A stretch of DNA of 64,000 nt from Verrucomicrobiota bacterium (GCA_018239985.1 JAFEGK010000007.1:79976-143975), one strand, 5' to 3'. Counted from the first letter of the stretch, positions 34,798 to 44,395 are shown. Notes: a model not told the origin generated them from the sequence alone. A program made the numbers and translations.

Positions 34798-35618
34798 TGG
34801 AAAAAAGAGCCTATTTTGATTTATTAGAAGATTGCTTTCCTGGGATGAAACCGAGTATCGCCCGCTGCGAAAAACTCGGGTTCCCTTGGGCCAGCCGCAC
34901 TTTTCTTAAAGAGGACCTGGCCCACGTCGGCTATTTGAATTATCCGATGATCCTCGATGGGAAGAACTATCACGTAGGGGCCCTTCATGCGGTCTGCACA
35001 AAATCGTCTCACAGAGGGCAGGGGCTGGCGTCGACATTGATTCAAGAGGTGCTAAACTGGGCAAAAGACCAAGCTGATTTCGTCGTCCTCTTCACAGAGA
35101 TACCCCTTTTTTACGAAAGACTCTCCTTTCGAGTCATCCAGGAGCATCGGTTCGCTCTTCCCCTCTCTTATCCCAAGGGTTCGATGGCTCTAAAAGAGTT
35201 GACTGTCCCCGAAGACAATGCCCTTTTTCACCGTTTCTTTGAAAACAGGTCCCCCATTTCTAATGTGCTATCGGTGAAGGACGATGGAACCATCGCCTCA
35301 TTTAACACCCTTTTTTCAACCTACCCCAAATTTTGGTCTCTTCACTACAGCCCAGCTCTGGATGCTATTCTCTCCTTTGAAATTAAGGACAAAACGCTAC
35401 ACCTCTATGATGTGATTGCAAAGAAGCTCCCCCCTCTAGAACAAATCCTGAAGCATCTTCCAGAACCCATCCATCAAATCTACTTTTACTTTTCTCCCGA
35501 CTTTTTCACCGATGCCGCAGTTCCAGAGCCCTTTGTCTTCGATAAAGGCCATTTCATGGTTCATGGAGATTGGCCCCTGACTAAGCCTTTTATGATTCCA
35601 CCCTTAAGTCGTTGTTAG
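34797..35618 (+). CDS. GNAT-family N-acetyltransferase coupled to cyoE
   Basis: About 273 residues. GNAT core: VGALHAVCTKSSHRGQGLASTLIQEVLNWAK, with the acetyl-CoA loop (HRGQGLAS). The second half (residues about 145-273) is a second, less conserved domain reminiscent of two-domain GNATs. Substrate unknown. Start is ATG 34797, sharing a base with the cyoE stop (TGATG), so it is translated with the oxidase operon; a longer frame starting inside cyoE is rejected. Convergent with the coiled-coil operon, 3 bp apart. Confidence 0.8.
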   Translation: MEKRAYFDLLEDCFPGMKPSIARCEKLGFPWASRTFLKEDLAHVGYLNYPMILDGKNYHVGALHAVCTKSSHRGQGLASTLIQEVLNWAKDQADFVVLFTEIPLFYERLSFRVIQEHRFALPLSYPKGSMALKELTVPEDNALFHRFFENRSPISNVLSVKDDGTIASFNTLFSTYPKFWSLHYSPALDAILSFEIKDKTLHLYDVIAKKLPPLEQILKHLPEPIHQIYFYFSPDFFTDAAVPEPFVFDKGHFMVHGDWPLTKPFMIPPLSRC

Positions 35619-35621
35619 TAA

Positions 35622-37283
35622 TCAATTCACTCCACTCATAGACTCTGCCAGTTGATTTAGCTTAAGCTCCGCAGCATTTTTCTCTGCCAGCAACTTTTCG
35701 TTCGACTGCTCCAGTTTTCCTACTCTCTCTCTAAGCTGCTCTAGTTGATCTTCCCTTGGTCGAGCATCACGCTCAGCGGCAACTGCTGCCAATCGGCGTC
35801 TCGTTTTTTCTAGTGCAATCGCCCTTTTTCCACTCTCTAAACGTGCGTTGAAAAGCTCAATTTCCTTTTCTTCTAATACTTTCTGAAGAGGATTTTCTTC
35901 GATCAATGGAACAATAGTCACTTGCTGTTCAGGGAACGTGACTTTTCTTTCGGCTTCTTTTACGTTATATTTTAGCAAACAATAAACACTGTTCTTGTCT
36001 TCTCGGTCGCCAGGGATACCCTCTATTATTTTATCAGCATAGTCAATGGGTATCCGTCTGCAAAAAGATGTAGTATAGTGATAGAGTTTCTTATCACTCA
36101 ACGCAACTAAACCAACGTACAGGAATAATAGGTCTTTTTGCTCTAGAGGGATACCCGAACACCGAATAAGCTCACGAAAAGCTTTGTAAATCTCGAACTT
36201 CTCGTACGCTTCACACTGATCCTGACGGCGAATATCTACCAGGATTTCGAGCATATTTGCCTCTTTTTGTCTCATTCTCTGAGGTAAACCCTCTATAAAT
36301 TTCTTAAAATCTGGAGATTTCCATACCACATCCTTGATCCCCAGAGCCAACCCCTCTCCAAACGCATGCCCAGCTTCTCCTGCAATGTAAGGAACTTCTG
36401 CCATAATGGCCCTCATTTCATTTCCCGCCGCAGTGATTGCAAGCCTTAACTCCTTTCCAGCTTCACCAATTGAGATCTTAAATACTTCCTTAAGGTCCTT
36501 TAGTGCCGCTGTAGCTGAAATTCGAAATTCCTTTCCAAACTCCTGAATCAGCATTTTTCCCTCTTTACCAAGATCTACAATGACACCTTTCGCTTCCCCC
36601 GAGACCTTTTCAGTTAGTCCATCTGAAAGTGCTCTTATCTGAATAAGTCTTTGTTCAAGAGCCCGATTTACACGGTCAATACAAGCCCCGAGCCTTTGTT
36701 CAGCTTCTTGACCCGTTAAAACTACAACATCCTTTATATTATCGGCTGTGGAGTCTACAATTTCCTGTATTTCTCCCCGAGTCTGAGCTAATCTTTTTTC
36801 AACTTCTTCACTTGTGGTTAGGATTTGCTTATTGAGCTCGGTACTGAGAAGAAGGCCAGTTTTCTGAGCCTCTTTTCCAGTCTCCTGAATGACTCCCTTC
36901 AGTTCCAATCCCGCCTTACCAAGTGTGCATTGAGCTTCTAACGATGTAACCTTAAGGAGTTCTTCGAGGTCATCTCTTATAACGTGGGAAAGTGCTTGAG
37001 ATTCAGAACCAGCAGCTCGAATGACTTTTACAACATTACTTTGAGCAGAAGTCAGGACCGCTTTGGCACTCTCTTCCGTCTTTTTAATTGTTTTATTCAC
37101 GCCTTCGAGAACATCCTTGGCTACATCTCCAGCTTCTCGAATTGTCGCTCTAACCTCTCCCCCTATCACAGGTGCGACTTTTCCGACCTGTTTAATTGCC
37201 CTTACATAGTTTCCAGATGAAATCACCCCAAAACCACTCGAGAGAGCACCAAATCCCGCCCCTAGCGCTGGTAAAAAAGCCAT
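35622..37283 (-). CDS. Large coiled-coil/apolipoprotein-like protein of the GTPase operon
   Basis: 553 residues with a short Gly/Ala-rich hydrophobic N-terminus (MAFLPALGAGFGALSSGFGV). Residues about 30-330 form a long series of amphipathic helices with 11-22-residue periodicity resembling apolipoprotein/methyl-accepting-type helices. Then comes a helical middle domain (ILVDIRRQDQCEAYEKFEIY) and a C-terminal coiled coil (EKEIELFNARLESGKRAIALEK to the end). No nucleotide-binding motif. It likely binds membranes or partner proteins. Third gene of the operon, 55 bp after the preceding gene. Confidence 0.65.
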   Translation of the reverse strand: MAFLPALGAGFGALSSGFGVISSGNYVRAIKQVGKVAPVIGGEVRATIREAGDVAKDVLEGVNKTIKKTEESAKAVLTSAQSNVVKVIRAAGSESQALSHVIRDDLEELLKVTSLEAQCTLGKAGLELKGVIQETGKEAQKTGLLLSTELNKQILTTSEEVEKRLAQTRGEIQEIVDSTADNIKDVVVLTGQEAEQRLGACIDRVNRALEQRLIQIRALSDGLTEKVSGEAKGVIVDLGKEGKMLIQEFGKEFRISATAALKDLKEVFKISIGEAGKELRLAITAAGNEMRAIMAEVPYIAGEAGHAFGEGLALGIKDVVWKSPDFKKFIEGLPQRMRQKEANMLEILVDIRRQDQCEAYEKFEIYKAFRELIRCSGIPLEQKDLLFLYVGLVALSDKKLYHYTTSFCRRIPIDYADKIIEGIPGDREDKNSVYCLLKYNVKEAERKVTFPEQQVTIVPLIEENPLQKVLEEKEIELFNARLESGKRAIALEKTRRRLAAVAAERDARPREDQLEQLRERVGKLEQSNEKLLAEKNAAELKLNQLAESMSGVN

Positions 37284-37338
37284 AATTATCTCCTATTTTT
37301 GTTCTTCTTAGGAACTTAATTTATTCATAATTAGATTG

Positions 37339-39261
37339 TTAGGGCTTTATTGTCCAACTAGACCCATTCCCCTGAAATGTAACAAGATCTTCCGTATTCA
37401 ATTTTGTAATTTCCATATTTGTTCTATCCGCTTCACTAGTCTTCAAACGAATTTGAGTGCTTAGATTAGCCAATTCTCGTTCTAGTACGATCTTCCGAGC
37501 CTCATTTTCTTGGATCAAACGGTTGGCTGCAGTTACCCTAGTTTCGAGCTGAGCTTTTCTTTGCATCAATTGCGCTTCCTGATTCTTAAACTGCTCGAAC
37601 AACTCCCTTGCATTTTTGTAAGCTTGAAACTCTCTGACTGTCGAATGGGCAAGGGGTATGGCCTCCTCTTTGACTCTCCGCACTGTATCGGTTGAATAAG
37701 ATCCTTGGATTGCCTCTTTCGGGTTTTCGATTCGGTCCAACCCAATCAACAGCTTTGAGACCTCTTCTTTCGATGAATCTGCCAGCGGATTGTAAACCCG
37801 CACGTACTTACCCTTATCTCTAAGCAGAAAGCGGACCAATTCTGCCTCTTCTTTCTCTGCTCGACTCTGCGCTAGCCCTTCAAGTTGGCCCAAAATGGTT
37901 TTGTTAGAGACGCATTCTTCTGTCAATGGATCGAAGTAGGGGTGGGTGAAAAGGACCAAAGTCGATTTGTCATTCTGATTAATACCTTTTAGTAAAATTC
38001 TGAGAATTTTTAAGCTTTCAATGAGCTTGTTCCCTCTCTCCATCCTTATGAAGCTGACATCCATACAAAAAACTAGTCTGAGGTTGCTTGCATTAGATAA
38101 AATCAATTTAGCTGAGGCCACAGTTAAGATATTTTCAAGAATTCCCCTAGTGTCGAATAATCCCCCACAATCGGCAAATACAAATGGAGAACCTGGAGCA
38201 GAGTAAATGTTGGCCAAAAGAGTTTCAGAAACAGTGGTGTGGCCGATTTTGGCGATTTCCTGTGCGGGATCGGCTGCTTCGACTCTATGATTCCTATAGA
38301 CCAAGGGGACATTTAGAAGGTGATTAACTAAAGTGCTTTTACCAGCCTCTGTTGGGCCCAAAACCCCAATCAGCTCCTGCTGTTGAGGGCCATTTGCCGG
38401 ATTTAGCAACGGACTCAAACTGTTAGAAATCTTAGAAAACAAGCAATGTGGATCTTCTACAGCATCTAGGACTGCTTTAACAGCGTGGAAGATCCCTTGA
38501 AAAGCTGTAATTTCTGCGCTTTCTATTGGGAAATCGATTTTTGGGCAGATTGTGAGAAATTTGCCAAGAGCAGTAATTTTGCCCCCTTCTTCCTTCAATT
38601 TCTGCAAAGATTTTTCCATTTCACCTTTTCTTTGGGCCAAAGAAGTTCGAGTAGTTGCTACTTCCCTCTCGACTTGAGCTAGTTGCGGAGCTACCGCAAT
38701 TTTTTCTTGCTCGTTAAGGGCAATAGTCGCTTTCAATTGGCGTAAATTGCTTTCTGTTTGAGCGCGGCTTTGTTGTAATTGAACAAGAGCAGTCATTGAC
38801 GCTAACTTGCTGGTGTTTAGCTCTACCAAACGCGCAGCATAGTACTCCTTTTTTAGGACAGAAACTTCGACAATCGGTTTTAAGGTTGAATTTTGTGATT
38901 CAAAAACAATACTCCATGTTCTTTGTCCCACCCCACCTGTCCTTTCGGTAAAAAATCCCTCAGACACCACGGGGAAGAAAATTTTCCTGATCACTTGGTC
39001 CATTTTGAAGGTATAGGTGGTCTTTGTTGGAATAGGTACAAACTTAGTCCATCCCGAAAAAATATTCCTTCCACCTAAATATTGCTCAATGATATGGCCC
39101 ATTGAATCCATATACATTTCCCCTCGGTAACCGGGAACTGGGCAAGATGCTGACTTGATAATGACAGCTGTTGCTTCATCTACTGGATAGATAGGCCCGA
39201 GGGATGAAAAATATTGTCCATACATTCGCTGTTGTGCATCAGTTAGGGCTAAATGACTCAA
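37339..39261 (-). CDS. P-loop GTPase-like protein with flanking coiled coils (gene 2 of trio)
   Basis: 640 residues. N-terminal domain (1-135) of unknown fold; coiled coil about 140-230; G domain about 295-480 with G1 GPTEAGKSTLVNHL (302-309), a switch-I-like IGHTTVSETLL, G3 FADCGGLFDTRG (DxxG), and a G4-like VLFTHPYFD in place of N/TKxD; second coiled coil about 545-635. The pattern resembles AIG1/septin/GIMAP-like TRAFAC GTPases. No membrane segment seen. The ATG overlaps the upstream gene's stop by 4 bp. A paralogue of gene 1 by the shared GHxxxS and DCGGxxDTRG motifs. Confidence 0.7.
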   Translation of the reverse strand: MSHLALTDAQQRMYGQYFSSLGPIYPVDEATAVIIKSASCPVPGYRGEMYMDSMGHIIEQYLGGRNIFSGWTKFVPIPTKTTYTFKMDQVIRKIFFPVVSEGFFTERTGGVGQRTWSIVFESQNSTLKPIVEVSVLKKEYYAARLVELNTSKLASMTALVQLQQSRAQTESNLRQLKATIALNEQEKIAVAPQLAQVEREVATTRTSLAQRKGEMEKSLQKLKEEGGKITALGKFLTICPKIDFPIESAEITAFQGIFHAVKAVLDAVEDPHCLFSKISNSLSPLLNPANGPQQQELIGVLGPTEAGKSTLVNHLLNVPLVYRNHRVEAADPAQEIAKIGHTTVSETLLANIYSAPGSPFVFADCGGLFDTRGILENILTVASAKLILSNASNLRLVFCMDVSFIRMERGNKLIESLKILRILLKGINQNDKSTLVLFTHPYFDPLTEECVSNKTILGQLEGLAQSRAEKEEAELVRFLLRDKGKYVRVYNPLADSSKEEVSKLLIGLDRIENPKEAIQGSYSTDTVRRVKEEAIPLAHSTVREFQAYKNARELFEQFKNQEAQLMQRKAQLETRVTAANRLIQENEARKIVLERELANLSTQIRLKTSEADRTNMEITKLNTEDLVTFQGNGSSWTIKP

Positions 39262-41258
39262 AGGGGGTGTCCCTCACGATAAATATGATGCCTTACAATT
39301 ACGTCGTCGATCTCAGGTCTATTGAGTCGCTGATCACCGGTCAGATCTCGATATTCCCTCAAAAAGCTAAGCTCTGGTTCTAAAGAGTCGATCTCTCTTT
39401 CAAAGTCAGTTTTTTGTTGATTACGTTGACTTCTATTTTGCTCAGCCTCAGAAATCGCCGTTTCTATCTGACTAAGCTCCTCTTGATAGTGGGCTAAATT
39501 ATTTAGCTGATTGTCAAGATTAGCATTCTGCTGTTGCGCTGTGCTGATTTCACGATTTCTATCAGTAATTTCACTTTGTAATTCAGAAACCTCTGTTCGT
39601 AGGGTCTGTAATTCAACTAGTTTTAAGTTTTTCTTGTTTATAGCGGATGGCCAATCTCTTCTACGTACAAAAATTTGAACCTCAGCATTTCCGGCCTCGC
39701 CCGGTTCAGTTCTATAGGTTTCTTCAAATCTATTTTCCTCTACTCCCCCAACCGCCGAAGACCAACATGTGGCCCCAGCTTGCGGAGTTTTTTCGATCCG
39801 CCGGATGGGGATCCCACCCTGATAAGTAAATCTGTACTCATTTTCTAGAGGAACTTGCTCTATTTTCTTTTCAGCAGGCTTTTTCTTCTTACCGAATTTA
39901 AATGGTCCTAATACGAATTTATATTCCGTATGTCCTGGAGTGCTTTTATCTACTTCCACATATTTTGGTTCTTCTTCAAAGTGATAATGGTACACTCGCT
40001 TTTCCTCATTGTCTCGATTATCCATGGCATTTTTTTCTGTTTCTGCCGTATTAATTCGATTCCTTAATGCTTCCACCCTAACATTTATAGCCTCCAGTCG
40101 ATTATTGGCTTGTTCAATAGTTAGACGATTAGTTTCTTTGATAGCCTCCTTTTGCTCTCTAATTTGGCCTGGATTAGCATTAGCTCCACCATTTAATTGT
40201 GCAACCAACTGAGTGTATTGATTACGGCGCGCAGTTAACTGATTCAGGGTTATGTTAAGTGCATCAATTCTATCGTTATTCATAGAGTAACTTCTGAATA
40301 GTTGAAGACCCCTTGCGCTAATTGCCATAATGGTATTAAAAATCGCTAAGCTAGCTCCAGCGGAATAGGCAGGTCTGAATATGTTCCTTGGTAGAGGGTC
40401 TAAAGTGGCAAGTCTGTCATTTAACTGCTCACGCGACTGAGGATTTGTTGGATCATAGAGAAGGATGTATCGTCCGTCTTCGCGTAGGATAAATTTAAGA
40501 ACTTCGATTAAATGGTAGTCGGGGTTGTCGCTTTTTTCAGTATCCGCAAGCAGAGTTCTAAATTTATCGATAATATCCTGTGTTGTAGGCGGATCTTCTC
40601 CAAATAATCTAACGGGTTTTGTGATCGCGAGCACAATCGAATTGGGAAGAGAATCGGCCCTTAAGGCACCAGTGAAAATGTCTCTGAGCATATTCGTCAT
40701 GAAAACTCCTCGAGAACTGTTCATGAGGCTGTGCTCACAACATAGGATCAACTTGGCACTTTGAGCTGCATCTATGGTATGCTTCATAGAAGAGACTACA
40801 ACAACTTCGGTTCCTAATCCTCTCGTATCGTAAAAGCCCCCACAATCTGCAACGGATTTTCCAGGATTTCCAGGGATCGGATAAACTCTGGTATAATGTG
40901 TTCTGGAGGTGCCACCATGTCCGATAGGAGCAATATTAGCTCTTTCTGATTCATTCAACCCGGTTGGATCCACCTCTAAGACCGATTCATTATTAACTCT
41001 TACCTTCACAATTCGTCTCTGCATGAGATCATTGGCTATAACACTTTTTCCTGTCCCTGTCGGTCCAACCAATGCCACGATTTGTTGTCCCCTTGCTCTC
41101 TGTGCTCCAGCCATTCCTTCACGTAAGTTCATAATCATACTACGGGGTAATTGTCCTGCAGGCTGATTGTTGCCCGCTGGTTGTCGGGGCACTTCATTAT
41201 TGTGATTACTGTAATAACTTTGCTGATTAGGTCCTGTGTTGACACCTGTAGATTCCAT
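39258..41258 (-). CDS. P-loop GTPase-like protein with C-terminal coiled coils (gene 1 of trio)
   Basis: About 666 residues. Start at ATG 41258 with aggtg upstream. A disordered Asn/Gln-rich N-terminus (1-40), then a G domain about 58-290: G1 LVGPTGTGKSVIANDL, switch-I-like IGHGGTSRTHY, G3 VADCGGFYDTRG, and VLAITKPVRLF as a G4 candidate (TKxx). Then coiled coil (about 335-410), a middle beta-rich region with YHYHFEEEPKYVEV and a Lys-rich patch, and a final long coiled coil (about 540-640). The order differs from gene 2, in which the G domain is central. First gene of the operon. Confidence 0.7.
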   Translation of the reverse strand: MESTGVNTGPNQQSYYSNHNNEVPRQPAGNNQPAGQLPRSMIMNLREGMAGAQRARGQQIVALVGPTGTGKSVIANDLMQRRIVKVRVNNESVLEVDPTGLNESERANIAPIGHGGTSRTHYTRVYPIPGNPGKSVADCGGFYDTRGLGTEVVVVSSMKHTIDAAQSAKLILCCEHSLMNSSRGVFMTNMLRDIFTGALRADSLPNSIVLAITKPVRLFGEDPPTTQDIIDKFRTLLADTEKSDNPDYHLIEVLKFILREDGRYILLYDPTNPQSREQLNDRLATLDPLPRNIFRPAYSAGASLAIFNTIMAISARGLQLFRSYSMNNDRIDALNITLNQLTARRNQYTQLVAQLNGGANANPGQIREQKEAIKETNRLTIEQANNRLEAINVRVEALRNRINTAETEKNAMDNRDNEEKRVYHYHFEEEPKYVEVDKSTPGHTEYKFVLGPFKFGKKKKPAEKKIEQVPLENEYRFTYQGGIPIRRIEKTPQAGATCWSSAVGGVEENRFEETYRTEPGEAGNAEVQIFVRRRDWPSAINKKNLKLVELQTLRTEVSELQSEITDRNREISTAQQQNANLDNQLNNLAHYQEELSQIETAISEAEQNRSQRNQQKTDFEREIDSLEPELSFLREYRDLTGDQRLNRPEIDDVIVRHHIYREGHPL

Positions 41259-41378
41259 ATTCACCTCATTTTGAAATGGGGAAAAACAATGCCATTTTTT
41301 ATTTTTTTGGTCAAGCAAAAATTTTGATTAGGTTTTTTGGAACAAAGTGGTATAGTGCTCCCGATCTATACTGGCGAT
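41259..41378. promoter_or_regulatory. Divergent promoter region, GTPase trio and exported GNAT
   Basis: Plus-strand -10 candidates TGG-TATAGT (hexamer 41351-41356) and TATACT (41367-41372); the latter ends 6 nt before the ATG at 41379. The region is AT-rich. The trio's own promoter is not obvious. Confidence 0.45.
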
Positions 41379-42026
41379 ATGTTTGGTACGTTACTTTTAT
41401 GTTTGAGTTGTTTGAGCAGCGATATGACCACAATTGAATGCTATAAAAATGAAGATGTCACAAAAGTGCGCCAGATCCTTGATGACTGGGCGATCCGCGC
41501 CTATAGGGAGTACCCGTACTTCTACGTCTATGATGAAGAGACCGACTACAATACGATGTTTGAGGTGGATCCAACAGCCTTTGTTCTATTCGCCGATCAA
41601 GGAGGCAAAGAAATTGCTCATCTTTCAGCAAATGCCCTCGACTCTCCGCTCTTGGCGACAAATACCTATGCTCCTATCGACGCCCTCGATGAAATAGAGA
41701 CAAAAGGATATGACCTTAAAAAAATTCTCTACATCAGCTGTTTTTTGATGGAGGACCGGCAGAACAAAGATGTTGCCAATCTACTCTTTTATCAAGCAGT
41801 TGAAATAGCAAAAGAAATGGGAAAAACTCACCTATGTTACATGGCCCATAGACAAGAACCTACTCTTAAACCTGAACCCCATGTGCCCGTTGAACCATGG
41901 CACCTTCTTGAGTCTGAATTTGAGAATTTAGGCGTCGAAGTTCAAATCTCCTGGCCAACTCTGCTTCCAAATGGAGGCACTGAAGAGAAATCCCATACAC
42001 TTGAGCTTTTCATACTCAGAATCTGA
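41379..42026 (+). CDS. GNAT-fold protein with possible signal peptide
   Basis: About 215 residues. After a short hydrophobic lead (MFGTLLLCLSCLSSD) the sequence TTIECYKNEDVTKVRQILDDWAIRAYREYPYFY begins, followed by an acetyltransferase-like order of strands (FVLFADQGGKEIAHLSANAL, ILYISCFLMEDRQNKDVANLLFYQAVEIAKEMGKTHL). The acetyl-CoA loop is degenerate. If ATG 41379 is right the protein is exported; ATG 41424 would give a cytosolic form. The TATACT box 6 nt before 41379 favours the long form. Confidence 0.6.
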   Translation: MFGTLLLCLSCLSSDMTTIECYKNEDVTKVRQILDDWAIRAYREYPYFYVYDEETDYNTMFEVDPTAFVLFADQGGKEIAHLSANALDSPLLATNTYAPIDALDEIETKGYDLKKILYISCFLMEDRQNKDVANLLFYQAVEIAKEMGKTHLCYMAHRQEPTLKPEPHVPVEPWHLLESEFENLGVEVQISWPTLLPNGGTEEKSHTLELFILRI

Positions 42027-42041
42027 ATTAAGCTCTGAGCC

Positions 42042-42740
42042 CTATGCTTCCTCGCATTCATAGATATGTTCTGCTTGGAAATCGACAGTCTGTTTCGACA
42101 CCTCTTTGGCTGTTAACTCTCCATAGGCATGAAGAGACAGGCATGGTACGTTTCCTTGATTGATCATCCGATGGATAAACATCCCTTTTGTATCGTCGAC
42201 TTCCCCTTCCCCAACTATGAGGGTACGCTTGTCGATCATGCGGGCGGTTTTTGCCTTTTTATCGATAGCTTCATAGTTAGATTGAGTGAGTGCCCCTTTC
42301 AAAACCGTAAAAGCGCATGGAATCGGGTGACTATGGATGCAGGAGGCGTAAAACCAATTCTCGGGACTTTCTGGATGATAGCGGAGGGCGAACTGCTCTG
42401 TAGGCCAAATGTAGAGGAAAAAGGTAAGAGGAATCGAGTGTTTCTTTCCTTCCCAGAGTGTGAAAGTATCGAATGAAACGACCGAATATTCATCAATTTC
42501 AGGGACCGCATAGGCATCGGGATGAAATCCATTCTGAACCAATTGGACGCCGATTTCATTAATTCTCTCGCTCAAATAGGTAGCGGGGTCTTCAGGAGAA
42601 GTATCGAGCTCTTCCTCGATGATCTCTTGGAGTAGCTGCCGATTTTCTTCGTGCTTGATTGGATCCTGAATGTAACATTCTCTGAGCTCATAGGCAAATA
42701 CCGAAATTTGCACGAGCAGAAACAACAACAATTTTTTCAT
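42042..42740 (-). CDS. Exported cysteine-dioxygenase-like cupin protein
   Basis: 232 residues with signal peptide MKKLLLFLLVQISVFAYE. The stretch ASCIHSHPIPCAFTVLKGALTQSNY aligns by eye with the HxH...CF..VLxGxLxxxxY metal-site segment of cysteine dioxygenase, and NVPCLSLHAYGELT matches the later SLHxY segment carrying the third His. The likely activity is thiol dioxygenation outside the cytoplasm; family assignment is moderate. ATG overlaps the stop of the EEP gene (4 bp), so the two form an operon. Confidence 0.62.
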   Translation of the reverse strand: MKKLLLFLLVQISVFAYELRECYIQDPIKHEENRQLLQEIIEEELDTSPEDPATYLSERINEIGVQLVQNGFHPDAYAVPEIDEYSVVSFDTFTLWEGKKHSIPLTFFLYIWPTEQFALRYHPESPENWFYASCIHSHPIPCAFTVLKGALTQSNYEAIDKKAKTARMIDKRTLIVGEGEVDDTKGMFIHRMINQGNVPCLSLHAYGELTAKEVSKQTVDFQAEHIYECEEA

Positions 42741-44395
42741 TTTTTATTAATCTCCAATATTAAAGCTTTATGGTCCGATAGAGCTTCGTAAGGTCTATCG
42801 TTTGAATATGTATCGACAAAGTGGGTTTGCAGATCGACTTCGCTTGGATCGCCATGAAGCAAAGCGTAATCTACCATCTCCGAGAGCTCTGCAAACACCT
42901 CTTTTCCCCGCATGTGGTTGACAAGAACATTTGTTGAAGACTCTTCAATGCGATCTTTGCGAGGGTCGTGATAGGCTTCTGAAATGGTCGAGCTGTATTC
43001 CTCTTCAGCGTGAATCCGGTCGATGTTAAGGTCGCCCATCAGGAAGAAATTCCGATTTTTATCCCGCTTAATATCTTCAATTTTCTGGGTGATGAGGTCA
43101 AATTGCCTCTTGCGCTCTTCGACTTCATCTCCTGCTTTAAGGTGTGTGTTGATCAATGTATAAGAAGGTGTGTCGATGAAGAATGCTCCCCGCTGCATCC
43201 CTTTTTGATCGGGGAATGGGAGAAATTGGGGACTGTTGAGAGGCACTTTCGAGAGGACCATTAGCCCACTTTCCATTTGCATTGGGTTGGGGCCAATTCG
43301 GGTAAAGCAGTGGGCGTAGTCACTTTTTAGCCTTTCGAAAAGCTCCGAAGAAGCTTCAAACGAGGCTTCTTGTAGTAAGAGAACATCGGGATTTTCTCGC
43401 TGAATCAACTGGGCCAATTCGTCGATCCGCTCCCCTGCTGGGCGCAATCCCCCGAAAGGGATCGGCAAACCTCCCCAAAACATGCATGCATTGAGGCTCA
43501 TGCATTTGAGATTTTGATCATCTAATTTCTCGATCCCCTCCCCTCTCAAGTACGTATAGGGAGTGCCGTTGATGGCGTTCCCACAATAATGAAATCCTTC
43601 CCCAAGAGTATATAGAGAGATGGTGATCGGCGCAAATAGGGCTGCTAAGCATACGCTGGCGCAGCGGCTCACTTTTTCAACGTTTGCATTTTCCCAATTC
43701 CCTTCGACACCTGGCCGAATAGGGGTCAGAAGAGCTCGCAGCAAATATTCAGAGCTCTTTTGCAGCGGCTTTTGTAAATAATAGGCGATTGTATGCATCA
43801 TATTTCCGTTAAGTTGGACTTGTCCCAAGAGTTGCTTTCCCCGGATCAAGCCCATCAGGAAATGGCCGCCCGCTTCGAGGTAATTGCCCTTTCTATACTC
43901 GGAGAGCGACTGCGACAGGCCGATCAATGCCTGGATCGCTAGAGAAGCAATCGCAAGCTGGACTCCCCCATGCAAAAAAAGAGCCAAATAGAGACTATTG
44001 TTCACTACAAAGGTATACTTTGTCAAAGCTCCCCAAAAATCCCCTGCATATAGATTCTGAATCACCTGGAAACAATCGAGGGACAAATCGTGAACCGTCG
44101 TGAGGAGCATCCCTAGAGGGTGAGCAAAGAGCGTTCCGCCCAATGCGATGAGGGCGATGCTCGTTTGCAGAAATGTGGCTAGCTCTGGATTCTGCAAACT
44201 TTGCGCAAAAGTGGTGACCGAGCGCAAGCCGCCGAGCAAAAGGGAAAGAGAAAAACCGAGCGGTTTGTAGAGGCTTAAAAATGGTAAGGCGACAAGGGCA
44301 ATACGCTTAATTTCATGCAAAAAGTCGCTTTCTTCGATTTTAATATCATTCGAATATTCCCGATGATAATAAATAGGCGTAGTTATCGCAGACAT
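42737..44395 (-). CDS. Membrane-anchored endonuclease/exonuclease/phosphatase-family protein
   Basis: 552 residues. The first 280 contain several hydrophobic helices (IALVALPFLSLYKPLGFSLSLLLGG, ASVCLAALFAPITISLYTLGEG). The last 260 form an EEP domain: MSLNACMFWGG, VLLLQEASFE (catalytic Glu), LINTHLKAG, FLMGDLNIDR (Asp/Asn) and ALSDHKALILEI (terminal Asp-His). This fold includes sphingomyelinases, inositol phosphatases and nucleases. With a membrane region it may act on lipids or host targets. A minus-strand TATAAT (44403-44408) is 7 nt from the ATG. Confidence 0.75.
   Translation of the reverse strand: MSAITTPIYYHREYSNDIKIEESDFLHEIKRIALVALPFLSLYKPLGFSLSLLLGGLRSVTTFAQSLQNPELATFLQTSIALIALGGTLFAHPLGMLLTTVHDLSLDCFQVIQNLYAGDFWGALTKYTFVVNNSLYLALFLHGGVQLAIASLAIQALIGLSQSLSEYRKGNYLEAGGHFLMGLIRGKQLLGQVQLNGNMMHTIAYYLQKPLQKSSEYLLRALLTPIRPGVEGNWENANVEKVSRCASVCLAALFAPITISLYTLGEGFHYCGNAINGTPYTYLRGEGIEKLDDQNLKCMSLNACMFWGGLPIPFGGLRPAGERIDELAQLIQRENPDVLLLQEASFEASSELFERLKSDYAHCFTRIGPNPMQMESGLMVLSKVPLNSPQFLPFPDQKGMQRGAFFIDTPSYTLINTHLKAGDEVEERKRQFDLITQKIEDIKRDKNRNFFLMGDLNIDRIHAEEEYSSTISEAYHDPRKDRIEESSTNVLVNHMRGKEVFAELSEMVDYALLHGDPSEVDLQTHFVDTYSNDRPYEALSDHKALILEINKK

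Noticed and set aside
35622..41258. Prophage tail or tape-measure genes
   Set aside because: Coiled coils are long, but two of three proteins have P-loop G domains and no phage gene lies nearby.
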